From Colocasia esculenta (Eukaryota; Streptophyta; Magnoliopsida; Alismatales; Araceae), in assembly GCA_014218235.1 (NCBI GenBank), contig CM024766.1:69739207-69803206 (forward strand): a DNA stretch of 64,000 bases. The letters run 5' to 3'. The first letter of the stretch is position 1. Each line of letters begins with the position of its first letter. The translations under genes were made by a program, and so were the position numbers. The notes under the pieces are model-generated. The model made no database searches and was not told the origin of the DNA. It saw only the letters and a list, made by a program, of their open reading frames with translations. Shown in pieces: positions 44,530 through 58,045 of this stretch.

Positions 44530-44890
44530 AACTTCGTCATGAACGAAGTCATATTTGATTTGGTCTTGATCAGTCGAAGTTGAACTTTATCATATACGAA
44601 GTCCCACTTCGTCATGCATGATTTGGTCTTGATCAGTCAAAACTGAACTTCATCATATACGAAGTCCCACTTCATCATGTGCGATTTGGTCGTGATCAGT
44701 CGAAGCTCAACTTCATCATATCCAAAGTCTAACTTTGTCATGCACGATTTGGTCTTGATCGGTCGAAGTTGAACTTCGTCATATACGAAGTCCCACTTCG
44801 TCATAAGCTATTTGATCTTGATCAGTCGAAGCTGAACTTCATCATATTCGAAGTCTAATTTCGTCATATCCGAAGTTGCACTTCGACTGA
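44530..44890. repeat. 63-bp tandem repeat in LTR-D
   Basis: CTTGATCAG-type word at 44565, 44628, 44691, 44754 and 44817. Units contain CGAAGT-CCC-ACTTCG, and one unit has CAAAGT-CTA-ACTTTG. Confidence 0.85.
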
Positions 44891-44924
44891 CAACATTATA
44901 TCTTGGCCAGTCGAATTGATATAT

Positions 44925-45295
44925 CGATTGCCTTACATATCAATTGCCCTTAAGCATCGATTACTGACCAAACATCGATTGCCTCATTAAACATCGATTG
45001 CTGACCAACATCGATTGTCTTTAAACATCGATTGCTAACCAAGCATCGATTGTCTCTTTAAACATGGATTGTTGACCAGCATTGATTGTCTTTAAACATT
45101 GATTGCTGATCAAACATCGATTGTCTCTATAAAATTGATTGCTCTTAAGCAGACATTGATTGCCTTGAGGTAACATCGATTGCTATTATATTTCGACCGA
45201 TTGTTGTTATAAACCTAGTTAAATATCGATTGTTGACCACCCCATATCAATTGTTGACTATTTTATCCATTGTCATATCGATTGGTGTGCCTTTA
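44925..45295. repeat. CATCGATTG array in LTR-D
   Basis: About 15 copies of CATCGATTG or close variants every 17-19 bp or longer, with spacers alternating between CTGACCAA and TCTTTAAA types. The core ATCGAT is again TCGA-centred. Confidence 0.8.
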
Positions 45296-45539
45296 ATCAA
45301 ACCTCTTTACTAATTAAAAATATATATACATGTATATTTTTCATTCCTATTTATTTAAGATTTAAAAATCTAGGTTGTTACACAGACATCATCTCAGTCC
45401 GAAAAGTTCTTGTGGGGAATGTGTTTTTGTTTTTATGTTTACTTCCACTACGTATCTAATGCCCTTACACACTTCCCTACACACTCATGCCCAATTGTGA
45501 GTCACCATCACTCCCATCACCCACATGCTCATCCATAAT

Positions 45540-45970
45540 ATTTAAAAATGAAAATGCCTTTGGTAAGATTGCACAACCATTTTTGTTTTGTCTATAAGGC
45601 ATTTTAATCCCCTCAACTCATCCTCCAATCGTGTAACTCCATTCTCTAGATTTTTTACCTTCTCATCTTTCTTGCAAGTACAAGTTTGTGTTGAATCCAC
45701 AAACCTTTGCACTTCATCACATCACATTAAAAAATCACAATTGGCATCCTATAAAGAAAAGATGAAGGAAAATTACGTATTAGTAGACTAAAAATATGAG
45801 AGATCGATTGCAAACAACCTATGCTAATTTACCTTGCATTTGTAGAATTTTCTTATTAGATTTCTTTCTATTTTGCTAGTTCTCACAATGCAATAATCAT
45901 GTCCTCTAATACATCTCATCGGTGGAGGTGGGATGGGAGAGCGGCTCAAGCCCCCCAAAGCTATACAAGT
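45540..45970 (-). pseudogene. GRF-type zinc-finger protein relic
   Basis: Minus strand. Exon 45970 to about 45838 reads IPPPPMRCIRGHDYCIVRTS then RKFYKCK. After an intron ending TTCTTTATAG it continues DANCDFLM-stop-CDEVQRF (about 45750), a Cys/His spacing typical of GRF zinc fingers. It then reads into a coiled coil (NLENGVTRLEDELRGLK). The stop replaces the usual Trp. It lies just downstream of the MULE transposase on the same strand. Whether it belonged to that element or to a host gene is unclear. Confidence 0.6.
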
Positions 45971-46059
45971 GAACAAATGAAATCAAACATGATAACAAAA
46001 AAAATAGAAAATCATGAGAACAAAGAATCATGCGAACATGCAAATACATACTTATTCAA

Positions 46060-47890
46060 ATGTAGGATTTGAGCATGATTTTCGATTATGTACTTTCTAC
46101 TTACACCTAGAACATGTGTATGTCAATTTTACTTCCAATCCTTGTTGTGAAGGAATCCCTTTTTCTTTGGTCATCCGGCTCTTCTCTTAGTGGTGGGTGG
46201 CTTGATTTCAACATTCTCAAAATCCACAAGTGGTCTATCTTGATTTGATATTGGCTTGATGGTCTCAACATAACAATTTTGATAACGTTGAGTACTAAAG
46301 TATAAAGAGCAATATTCCTCCACATTGCATCCAATTTTATGGGCTATGACACAAACATGTTTGCAAGGCGATCGCCTTACTTGTCATTCCCTGCATGTGC
46401 ATTCACCCACCTGTAAATCCACAACATGAGAAAGCCTAGTCAAGACTTCAAATAATTTCCCACTCGAACAATTCACAACAATCTCACGAGCATATCCATT
46501 AAGTTTCTCAAGTATGCATCAAGTTTAGGAAAGTCATGATTTGTGTTCGGATGCGATCAATCATAGGAAGAATAAGTAGATTTCTCGCTTCAGTATCCAA
46601 CTATTAAATGACTCAGCAGGATTTGAATACATTCACCATAATGCTCATCTTGAAAAAAGTATTGGCCCAATAATTAGGATTTTATTTTCACGTCCACATT
46701 TCAGCTTGTACACAAAGTTCATGCATCTCTACCATGCATTGCTTTTTCAAATTCCACTATTGTCATTACATAAGCTGCCTTCTTTAAAAGTTCAATTAGA
46801 TCATCCTTTGTAGAAGAAGAACACTTTCCTCTTAAAAACATTGAAAAACTGTCTACCAAATGCTGCAAGCAAAAAGCATTATGTTAATTTTGAAACACAT
46901 GTGGAATTGCTTGAAGCCCTTACATCTATCAGGGATAAAAGTTATTTGTTGATCTAGAGAAATAGTTTTCTTCAAACAAGTCAATAACCACTTCCAAATT
47001 TCTTCATTTTATGCATTACATGCGGCATAGGCAAGAGGAAATAGTTTATTTTGTCCATTCAAAGTAGTAGAAGCAAGTAATTTACCATGATACTTATTTT
47101 TTAAAAATGTCCCATCCATGAATAATAATAGTCTACAACCTATTTGAAAGCCAACGATGCATGCATAAAAGTATATGAAGAATCTTTCGAAACGACCTTC
47201 ATTTATCACATCTAGATCCACCACACTGACTAGGTTGGATCTTTCAACTGCAACTTTATACCACAGAAGCTCTTTAAATGAACACTTTTCATCTCCAGAT
47301 TTTTCTTTATAAGAAACTTCTTTTCTTAACCAAGCTTGGTGGTACGACAATTCAACATCATATTCTTTAAAGTTGTCTTTCTTAATGTCCTTGGGCCTAT
47401 ATAATGGTGCATCCACAATTTTCTCCTGAACCTATAGGATGTTTCTATATGCTGAAGCCCCCACCACAACTGTGCACATTATCTAAAACTTTGATCTTAA
47501 ATTGAGGTCCTAACCCAACTCTAATAGCATGCAAACTCCAAGCACAAGTAGCAAGTCTACAGCGCACTGTAACATAGGTAGAGTCATTCTTAATGAACAT
47601 GAAGTCAAATCCTCTTGAAATAGCATACTTTGTTAAATCATTCCAAAGTTGTTCAACAGAGATAAAAATCTAACCAATAGAATGGATAACATCATGCCAT
47701 AAATCTGATCTTAGTCGCATTTCTTGACTTGAACTTCCAGAAATATTGGACCCTATGTTATTATTCACAGAAGATTGCTCTTCAGATGCTCTGCAAATAA
47801 AATAGACAACACTTAAGAAAACAAAAAGAGTTTGCACATTTCAAAAGTTGAAAGATATCATCACCTGCAACTTATAACCTCCTTCGAACC
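46060..47890 (-). pseudogene. MULE (Mutator-like) transposase, decayed
   Basis: Minus strand. N-terminal MuDR-type domain (EQLWNDLTKYAISRGFDF, CRLATCAWSLHAIRV) at about 47670-47470. The open part 47416-47009 contains YRPKDIKKDNFKEYDVELSY, then FMDGTFLKNKYHG with the first catalytic Asp. The remainder is frameshifted, with a SWIM finger (CTCRE-stop-QVRRSPCKH near 46380), a KRRAGRPKKKG-like basic segment, and a CCHC knuckle CSRCK-stop-KVHNRKSC at about 46120-46078. Multiple stops. I could not find convincing terminal inverted repeats or a 9-bp duplication. Confidence 0.82.
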
Positions 47891-48777
47891 GGACACATGA
47901 ACCTCAATGTTAGTCATTTTTTGTCCAAGGATTTCATGCATGTCAATTATTCTATCAATGTCCCTTCCATTTAACAATTTCATCATAGAATTACTCATCT
48001 CTAGGATGTGGCATTTTAATTGCACTTGCTCTTTCACAAGTGTTCATCTAGTAGAAACATAATTATGCTACAAATTTCCACACCTCTATGAATAGGAATT
48101 ACATAGGCTGCATTCTTGAATGTGAAAATTTCTGGAATAAGATCCATGTCTACACAAGCAATAGAAATTTAGTCAATCATTAAGCATAAATATCATTACA
48201 ATCAATCCACATAGAAACATATCGAAGCACATAATCTGGACAACCTATCCCAACTATGAAATTAATTTGATTAAATAGGAGTCGTCAACCTTCATCATAT
48301 TTTTGTAGTTCAAAACACATGTAACTTTATTTCAAATTAACACTTCGCCTAGATTTAACATCCAAATCAGATAGGAACCTCAACTTTGCCTAGATTTAAC
48401 ATCCACAGTGCCCAGATCACACATGAACCTCAATGTTGCGTAGAGGGGAGCTTTGTGAATACACCAGTTAGAGGGCTAAGGGGGATGGGGGTAGGGGGTT
48501 GCACATGAGGGGAGGGATGGGGGATTGGCGGAAGGGGGCATAGGGTTATCTATTGTCGTTGAAGGACACCCCACGCCCCTGTCGGAGGAGTCCACCAGAG
48601 AAGGATGTGAAGAGGTTGTTGCACAGAGGGGAGCTTTGTAAATACACCAATTGGAGGGCTCAGGGGGATAAGAGTAGGGGGGTTGCGCGTGTGGGGGATG
48701 GGGGTTGGTGGGATGGGGTGGGGAGAGGGAGGGGGGATAAGGGTTTAGCGGGGAGGGGGGGGGATAGGGTTACTTGT
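47891..48777. other. Interval between MULE relic and CACTA-3
   Basis: Minus-strand scraps, then 48340-48777 with short direct repeats (GAGGGGAGCTTTGTRAATACACCA at about 48437 and 48619, each followed by a G-rich stretch). No gene recognised. Confidence 0.5.
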
Positions 48778-48964
48778 CACCACAAGAAAATGCAGAATTA
48801 CTAGTGGAAATTTTCCATCTGTAATACCATTGGCCATTCCAACGAGATTGTTTCCATCAAAATATCCGTCAAAATTTTCGACAGAAATGATTCTGTCAAA
48901 AATTCTATTGGTATTCTCGATGGAATTTATTCCATCGAAAAATCCTCTATTTCCCCTCCCACCT

Positions 48965-49780
<816 letters not shown>

Positions 49781-50590
49781 TGTTAATGTCAATGTTGCAT
49801 CAATATATTTATTATTTGATGTTCGGTTAATGTCAATGTTTTACTACTATTGAGTTAATTCAATGTTCTTTAATGTTAAACATTCTTTATTTGAATGTTC
49901 TTTTAATTAGATGTCGTTTAATTCATTATATGCAAACATATCAATGAGATGTTTTTAAAATTGATGTTATTTAAGTACTTTGAGTGTTCCATGTGAGCTG
50001 AGGTGCGTGACTGCATCCTAACACTACACGCACCTCAGAAGAGTGTGTTAAGTCAGTGTCAATGAACCTTCATGTTCAAGACTTTGGGATTGATGTATAT
50101 GTTCTCATTTATTTGATGAGAATGTATATATCTAACTCAAAGTCTTGAATTGTCCAGTTTGGATAGTCCATGAATGTTTGATCACACTTAGATAGTCACT
50201 TACTATATGTGTCTGTACTGTATGTTGAAAATTTTGATTGCGTCTACTCACTCCTTTTTGATATACCTTTATGATTATTAGTATTTTCTTAACCACTTAA
50301 TAGTAAGTGTTTAAGAAAAATTCTTAATCAATAATTTTTTGTGATATATCGGAGAGGTGTGGGTGATGCTGTTAAAATTTTCAGCATATTGTACAACACA
50401 TATAGTAATAGATCGTGAGATCAAACCTTTACAGATGGGTTAAAAAGTGATAATTTAAATAATATTCCCTTCCTATACATGTTGTATTCGTCAAACGATG
50501 TGAGGGTGGGTCAAGCTTTTCTTAGAATTTATGAATTTCTAAATCGCTTGTAAGTTAACATTTAATGGGTACATGAAAATGTCTCAACAT
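49781..50590. other. AT-rich leader region of CACTA-3
   Basis: AT-rich, no coding sequence recognised. Contains an inverted repeat around 49995-50035 (GAGGTGCGTG and CACGCACCTC). Confidence 0.5.
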
Positions 50591-50594
50591 TGTT

Positions 50595-52640
50595 CATGGA
50601 TATATCATAGAATAGTTAATCGGATGGTGTCAGAGGAGTTTAAAGATGGAGTTCACAATTTTATTCAGTTTGCATTGGGGAATCCAACTGTAGCAGTAGA
50701 CCAATAGGGTAACATCTGATGCCCCTATTCAAGTTGCAAAAACTTAAAGTGGATTTCACCATGGGATGTCCAACACCATTTGTACACGAAAGGATTTCTT
50801 CCAAATTATGATTTTGGACAAGTCATGGTGATCATGTCCAGTATGAGCCCGATGTTGCACGCACAAGTACGTTTGTGGATATGGTTATAGATGTTGTTGG
50901 TCCGGACTTTAATGTTTACGAAGACCAATACAACAAAGAGATATTGAACAATACAGTTGAAGGATTTTATCAATTACTTCAGGATGCTGATGAGCTGTTA
51001 TGGGATGGTTGTGAAAACCACACTCTGTTGTCAACGGTCTCCCAGCAACTAAATTTGAAATCTAAATTTCATATGAGTCAAAGTGATTTTGACTGGCTTC
51101 TCCTACTCATCAAGAGTATGTTGCCTCGATCTGAGAGGTTGCCTGAAAATTTTTACCGTGCAAAGAAGATAGTAAATGATCTAGGGCTTGGATTCATGAA
51201 AATTGATGCATGCCCTAATCATTATATGCTATATTACAAAGATGATGCAGATAAGAGATCATGTTCTATTTGCCAACATGACAAATTCAAGCCTAAGAGA
51301 TAGGATAATTCAAAGCAGAAGGATGTACCTTACAAGTCATTGCGATACTTTTCTCTGACGCCCAAATTACAGCGGATGTATATGTCTCCGAAGATAGCCC
51401 GACATATGACATGACATGTGAAAAGTGTTCGTTGTGATGATGATGAAATCAGTCATCTTTTCGATGGTGAAGCTTGGACTCATTTCAACCGTGCTCCTTC
51501 TTTCTTCTCAAGGGAGTTACGTAATGTTATACTGAGTTTATACACTGATGGCTTCAATCCATTTGGAAGTTCAATGGCATATTACTCTTGTTGACCAGTA
51601 TTCCTAACACCGTACAACCTTCCACCAGGCATGTGCATGAAGCGAGAGAATTTATTTTTATCCTTACTGATTCTTGGTTCAAAAAGTCTGGAAAAACATT
51701 TAGATATATACCTTAGACCCTTAATTGATGAGCTGAAATTATTATTTTCAGATGGAGTTGTTACTTATGATGCAAATAGAAAGTAGAATTTCACTATGAA
51801 GGTTGCTCTAATATGAACAATAAGTGATTACCCAGACATACATTATTGAAGAAATATTGAACTTTTATTCTATGAATTTTGAACCCAAGATACAAACTCG
51901 ACGCACTCGACCTCCATGTAATGATGATGGGGGAGATACTACTGTGTCCGACCGACTCTCTATATTTAAGTATCATGGACGTGTGTTCGTATATTTTTCT
52001 ACTCGCATACTCGAAGAAAGAGAGTTGTTAGCCACAGAGATCTACATCCTTATGAATTGTATTGAGATTGAACCTTATATTGGGTTATTCCTCCACTCAC
52101 ATGTCTTTAAGTACTTAAGTTGTTTGTCCTTCTCGTCATTTAAAGTAGTGTTGCATTTACATTGCAGAGAATTTGACTCAAAATTACTCCAAAAAAATCC
52201 ACGGCTCACTAACGTACATGTTGAAAAAGAATGAGAGAAGTCTTTTTCCAGTTGGTTCAGATATCAAGTATTTATACATAAGTACACATGCTATTTATCT
52301 TGATAACCTTATGCCTAATTTTTATATAGGTTGACGAATGTTTTATTACTGATGAAAGAGTTCAAGAGATAAGTTATGGGCCCTCCAAAATTGCACGTGT
52401 CCATCCAGGCTTCATTGTCAATAGATATCGATTTCACACGAGGGATTATGGACGGGATAAGTTTACAATAACATCGATGTATTTGTGAAGGGAAGTAACT
52501 ACAACGAAAATAAATTAGACTACTATGGTATTCTTGAAAAAGTTTTAGAATTGCAATATTTTGGACAAGGCAACAATGTATTTCTATTTTAAGTGTCATT
52601 AGTTTGATCCTAATGTGATGTATTTCTTACAAGATCTGCT
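50595..52640 (+). pseudogene. TNP2-type transposase relic of CACTA-3
   Basis: Plus strand. Transposase-associated domain about 50600-50870 with stops. Open part 50875-51303 contains FYQLLQDADELLWDGC, FDWLLLLIKSMLPRSERLPE, DLGLGFMKIDACPNH and CSICQHDKFKP. The catalytic TNP2 domain (LYTDGFNPFGS, PPGMCMKRENLFLSLLI, DGVVTYDA) runs to about 51830 with several stops. A deletion then joins it to the end of DUF4218 (YIIEEILNFYSM, 51840 on) and a frameshifted DUF4216 (GFIVNRYRFHTRDYG, 52413-52600). Orientation and domain order match CACTA-1, reversed. Confidence 0.8.
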
Positions 52641-53249
52641 AATGTGAGGGGAGAAGGCACTCAGAAGGGCTCTACTTCCTCCTCTACATTGTTTGTTGCA
52701 GGCACATATATATTGACTCAAATCTCTGCCTACGCACATGTGTATGTTAATTGTATATTTGTTAATGACGCTTGATTTTTTATAGGCTCGAGTGCCCCTC
52801 TACCAATTGTAGAGGGCACACCGTCAGCATCAAGATCACTACTCTCGACACCATTGACTAGTACATTCATGTTGTGATTCTTTCAACATTTTTATCTTTA
52901 GATGTTGAAATAATAGTATAAAAATTATGAAAAGACTGATGATCTACTATGATTTTATTTGCAACAAATGTCGTCAACCATCATGAGGGCGATGAGCGAG
53001 AGGTCAGTCTAGGATGCTTGTTGTGCTGGATTTTTGGGTAAACATAATAATTCATTAAATATATTTGTTATCACTCCATAAAGTTTGTAATACAAACTAT
53101 TTTAGCATGTGCATTTGCAGATAAAAAATAGATCATGGTGGGAATTCCCATTATATTACATCTCTCTTTCAAGCACATGTTCTCGAGCCTGTAATCTCCA
53201 CTCGACAATTTTCGATGGGCGTCTCAGATTTATTGTTCGACATGTTCAC
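52641..53249 (+). other. Region downstream of the CACTA-3 transposase
   Basis: Scraps such as GSSAPLPIVEGTPSASRS near 52787-52840 could be the Ser/Pro-rich start of a TNPA-like gene, but the sequence is too decayed to be sure. Nothing else seen. Confidence 0.35.
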
Positions 53250-54019
53250 TGTGACGGCCCTGGATACTTATGCCCAATAAGGCTCCATATCCAGATCCGC
53301 CTCTCGCGAACGGACCAAAATCTCACAAGGGATATCTCACACAAGTGTCCAGTAAGAATATAAAAGACAACAACTACATTATAAGACACAAGAAAGTACA
53401 TGTGTTCATATCTGTAAACCACATTGTACAACTGTCCCAATACATTGTTGCATGTCCAATTAAAGAGTACAACTACCTGGGGCATACCCCGAGGGAGCAC
53501 AAGCTCACACAACATGACTACAACTCAACTGCTGGTGGTACAAGTCTGCCACAACGCCTCCGCAAGTCACACAAATGACAAGCCCTGAAAAGAACTATAG
53601 GAGAGTGATCCTCAATAAGCCACAGGCTCAGTAGGGGACCACCCAAAACAACACGCAACACTAAAAAACCTCAACCCTAGAGGGTCTCACTGGAAACTCA
53701 AATAGCCAAACCATATCATGCTCACAACATTTATAATAAATAATAGCTTAAATAGTAAATTATAAACAAATACATATTCCTCGGAAAGAAGGAGGAACCA
53801 TAGGACTAGCACAGCACTACTAGTCCGCTCAACAACTGAAATGCCTAGGTCACAAGCCTCACAGGCACATTATTTCAACAACTAGTCAGCTAAGCTACAA
53901 GCCACACAGGCAAACCACTGCCTAGGCTACAAGCTTCACAGGCGAACCCCAAACACACGGGTAGCAGAACCGCTGACCAAGAGCTAGCCCATTATACCCC
54001 TAGACCACAATATGTCGGG
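53250..54019 (-). repeat. LTR-E: start of a long LTR cut by element B
   Basis: Begins TGTGACGGCCCTGG, the same first 12 bases as the solo LTR at 54744. It continues as CA-rich LTR-like sequence until element B inserts at 54020. The remainder would be beyond the window. The orientation is assumed to match LTR-C. Confidence 0.5.
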
Positions 54020-54369
54020 TGTAGGATCGGATAGATGGATGGATCAGATCTAGAAGAGGGGGGGGGGGGGGGTTGAATAGATTTGCAGCGGAAACTAAAG
54101 CAATTTAAAAATTACTTCGAATTAAGATATATATTCAAATAAAACCCCACTGAACAGATGCAATATGTGTGATTAGTGTGTGTGAGCAAATCAATTAGTA
54201 GTGTGAGCGAAATCCCTATGCATGCATCTAGCGCAATATAAAGTCAAACCACAATTCAAACAACTGCACAGAGGATTTTTAGGTAGTTCGGAAATCACCT
54301 CCAGTGACTCCTACGTCCACCCCTCACACAGTGAGGCCACACTACTCTAAACCTTGAGTACAACACACA

Positions 54370-54610
54370 CTGGAGCACAACGACTCTAGAACACCCTTGA
54401 GCACGACGACTCAAGACACAACCGGAGTACGACGACTCCAAACCCTTTGAGTACGACGACTCAAAGAAAACTCAGGAGATAGGCACAACGACCTACTCCA
54501 TAAACCACTTATGAGTACGACGACTCACAAGCACATGAGCACAACGACTCCAGAGCACTAAGGCTCCAACCCAGAGCACTACGGCTCCAAACCTTCGGAC
54601 CACGAAGGAC
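54370..54610 (-). repeat. Constant-loop, changing-stem hairpin array
   Basis: Units include CTTGAG-CACGACGA-CTCAAG, GGAGT-ACGACG-ACTCC, CTTTGAGT-ACGACG-ACTCAAAG, a TAGG-CACAACGA-CCTA hairpin with GGAG/CTCC outer arms and one unpaired A, TGAGT-ACGACG-ACTCA and GAGC-ACTACG-GCTC. About nine hairpins in 240 bp. The loop ACGACG is nearly fixed while the arms vary together. Confidence 0.8.
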
Positions 54611-54743
54611 CCAAGTTCTGCTAGAACAAGCTTAATTAGAGAATAGATCCTCAAGCTCGATCTATCTCAATACAATGATAAAAATAGAACTGACGAAATT
54701 AAGTGATATGTGTAGAACACATACACAGATCACACAATGAAAA

Positions 54744-57700
54744 TGTGACGGCCCTCGTTACACCGGTACGGTCATACCGACCCACGTCAATATAACGAGT
54801 GTGCTACCACAGTGGGACATTTACCCAACGATACAAACAGTTGAGATACACGCGAATATACATAACAGAGTAGCGGAAGTAAAAGAGAACTATCTCCATT
54901 CATTCATCATCCACATTAGACATACATGCAGTTTACAATTTGCAAAGAAAGAATTAAAGTTCTCATAATTTAAATGCTGAAATAAAATACAAAATGTCCA
55001 ATGTCCACATAGTACATTTTCTTCATGATACTTCTAATATAATGTTTCAAGTACATACTATGAAGATTACAACAAAAGGGATGTGCAACTCCACAAGCTA
55101 AACTCCGCGCTCGGAGTCTATCTCCACTGTCTCCTCCACGAAGGTCTCGTCACCGTCTAAACCTGTACGCCGAAGCAAGAGTGAGTCTTAAAGACTCAGC
55201 AAGCAACACTATATATGATATTCACGTACAAGTCCTAGTGGTTTCTACATGCACATTTACAGATTTCACACACAAGCATGCTAGTCAATGCAAGTTTTCA
55301 ACCTATCATGAAGGTTCTACAGTTTTATACATAAGGCATGCTTTCAAATTTTTAAGATGAAACCCACCTATCACATGATCTCTATTCAATTTACTCATGG
55401 GACTTTGATCAAAACGTGAGAACTATTCACATGAACAATTGACATACATGAACGGGGAACGTAATTAGCATGGATTCCACAAGTTCTTAAGTACATACCA
55501 AACTTTTCAACATGCTTTAGGTTGCTGATTTTTACATGGTTCAATGACTATAAACCTACACATGAGAGCTACAATGTTGCTTAAACATCACATGTGAACA
55601 ATCCATCATGCCCTTTTCACACACATGTTCATTAGTTGTCTCTAACATGGATTCTACGCACTTTTGCATACATAACATGAGAATAATAACATGCATTTTC
55701 AGAATTTACTTGGTTTCAGATTTAGTCTCACATTGTTTCATTACACATTTACACATCTAGAATTTCACATTCCCTTTTTACACAATTTCCTCTTTTCACA
55801 TGGTTACACTTTACACATATACATCCACATGTCACTTACACATTACACATGGTCACATACACTTTACACATTACACTTTACACATATTTACACAATTTAG
55901 GTGCCGTGACACATAGTCCAAACCACCAAAGAAGGACACATTCACATCACATAACACATAGGCACCATCTAGGCAATGCAATGGTGACTCTTGGACTGCG
56001 CAGACCGGGAGAACAAGTCTCCACCTTAACCAGTGGTACTTGTCCACCTCCAGGATTTCCCCCTAATGCCCTTAGGGTCACTTAACACAATGAACTTTCT
56101 CAGGGGGACTTTTCCCTGATACAGTTCCACTGCCTTCTCGGAAGCAGTATCACATTGGCACAATTTACACTTTTACACAATTAGCGTTTTACACATGGTT
56201 TTCACACTTTACACTTCCCATCACATTCACTTCCTCACTCACATGAACTCCTCTATTTTTACTAACATGGTACTACAGAGTTTCAGGCTTTAACACACAG
56301 TGAACATCCAAATCATGCTGATTTAAACAAAAATCTAGTCACATTGCGATCATATGTACGAATTATTCACATTCACATGAAAACTCATAACTCTCTATTT
56401 ACGGGTCCAAATGGTCTGAAAATTTAACCACAGGCTGCTTTCGGGCTCATGATCATACGCTCAATTTTTCAGATTTTTCTGAGCTAAATAGGATTTACAG
56501 AAAATCAAACACCTAATTAGCATGTTATTCACATTTTTCATCAACATGGAATTCACACATCATGTAACTTATCACTTGCTGTTTAAACATAAACTACCAA
56601 TGTATACACATGAATTTAGAGTACAAAATTCCCTAATTCATACATCTATAAATCGTTTACCACAACCATTTTTACATGCTTTCATATTACCGAACCGACT
56701 TATTAGCAATTTCACAAGCATGTATAATTTCCAAAATTTCAGAACACACATACATGTCCCACAACTCTTCATGAATAGACCGAAATCAAGGCATTCACAT
56801 TAATCTAAATCATGAATCATGGATTTTGCAAGATGATCTACAAGTTATTCTCACATGCTTACAAGACATCATTAGCCACATTCACCCACACAACTCACAT
56901 ACATCCACAACCACAATGTACCATATACATAGCTTATAGGAATACCATATATCCTCAACGTATAAACATACCGGAATTAAATGTATAAGAGGGACAGAAC
57001 AGCTCACTGTTCTGTCCTGAAGAACTAGGCGGCAGTCTCTGGCCGCTGACTCAGAGTCAACGGCACGGTCGATGGACGCCAAGCTCATCCTAGGCGTCCA
57101 GGGACATTGCCGTTTACTCAGGTCTGTGCAAAAACACAGACCCGAGCTCTGAAATTTGGGTGAAATGGAGGGTCTAGGACTCGAAATAAATTTCATAAAA
57201 ATGATAGAAACATCCTAGACTCATACGGGGACACCATGGATAGGTCACTTGCCTCTTTAAAAATCCTCCAAGAGATCTATGGCTCGAAGAAGACCTCCTT
57301 GGGCAGTCCCAAGAAGTTGCAGAAGCACCTCCAAGAACGCCTTCCTCCGAGCTCCTGGGTGATCTCCACGCCGAGGAGATGATGGGGAGGCCTTCCCCTT
57401 TGCTTCAGCTCCCTCCTTGATGCAGAAGATTTCCAAAACCAGCTTCCAAGGGTCGGATTTTAGGGGTTCAAACTGGGGTTTTTCTCACAGAATGCTCTCT
57501 AGGGTTTTCTCTCTTCTTTTCCTCTTCTCACAAGGTGAAGGGAGAAGTGAGAGGAGCCAATTTCGGGTTGGACCCTAAGAAGAGCCCCTCACCCACTCAC
57601 CATACCGATTTGACACCTTCAGAGCCGTTGGGGGACATCCCCCCAATGGTTGCCATGCCTTGTTTCAGAAGATAGCAGCTCTGCTGCGCATGCAGGTCAG

Positions 57701-58045
57701 AGAGGTTGGTGTCCAGATCGCTGGACGCCGGATCTAGTGTAGGCGTCCAGGGCTGGACGCTGACACCACCTCGACGGCCTGGGGATTGACGCCAATAGGG
57801 CCTTCGGCCAGAACCCTAATTTATGCAGAAAACCATGCATACCGGACATATATACATGCAATGTACATATAGTATCGTACCCACACTACCATCATGCAAT
57901 AAGTACATTATTTATGTTCAATATAAACACATGTACACGTATTTATACTATTTTAATATCCACGTAAAATACGTACATATATACTCAACACAATATACAC
58001 ACATAAATACGAAAAAAAATACGACGGAAATTCGAGGGTCTTACA
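54744..58045 (-). mobile_element. Solo LTR related to LTR-C, nested in element B's LTR
   Basis: Starts TGTGACGGCCCTCG and ends CGAGGGTCTTACA, with 5-bp duplication GAAAA at 54739-54743 and 58046-58050. Shares landmarks with LTR-C in the same order: CCTGTACGCCGAAGCAAG (55160; 24667 in LTR-C), GTGACACATAGTCC, CCAGTGGTACTTGTCCACC and a GGGTCTYACA end. No interior is present. 3,302 bp. Confidence 0.9.

Larger units (their letters stand above)
40664..45382 (+). mobile_element. LTR-D: long LTR-like block, probable solo or recombinant LTR
   Basis: Starts TGTCACACCCCGACG, a common start of plant gypsy LTRs, and ends TAGGTTGTTACA. About 2.9 kb once the inner solo LTR is removed. The flanks are CATAT and CAGAC, so no target duplication is seen. 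It contains LTR-style text (GTGAGCACGTTAATGCTCAG near 40990), a 63-bp tandem array and an ATCGATTG array. No internal coding region. Boundaries are moderately certain. Confidence 0.5.

Noticed and set aside
44565..44830. 63-bp repeats as microRNA precursors
   Set aside because: Arms are only about 6 bp with 3-base loops, too short for a precursor.
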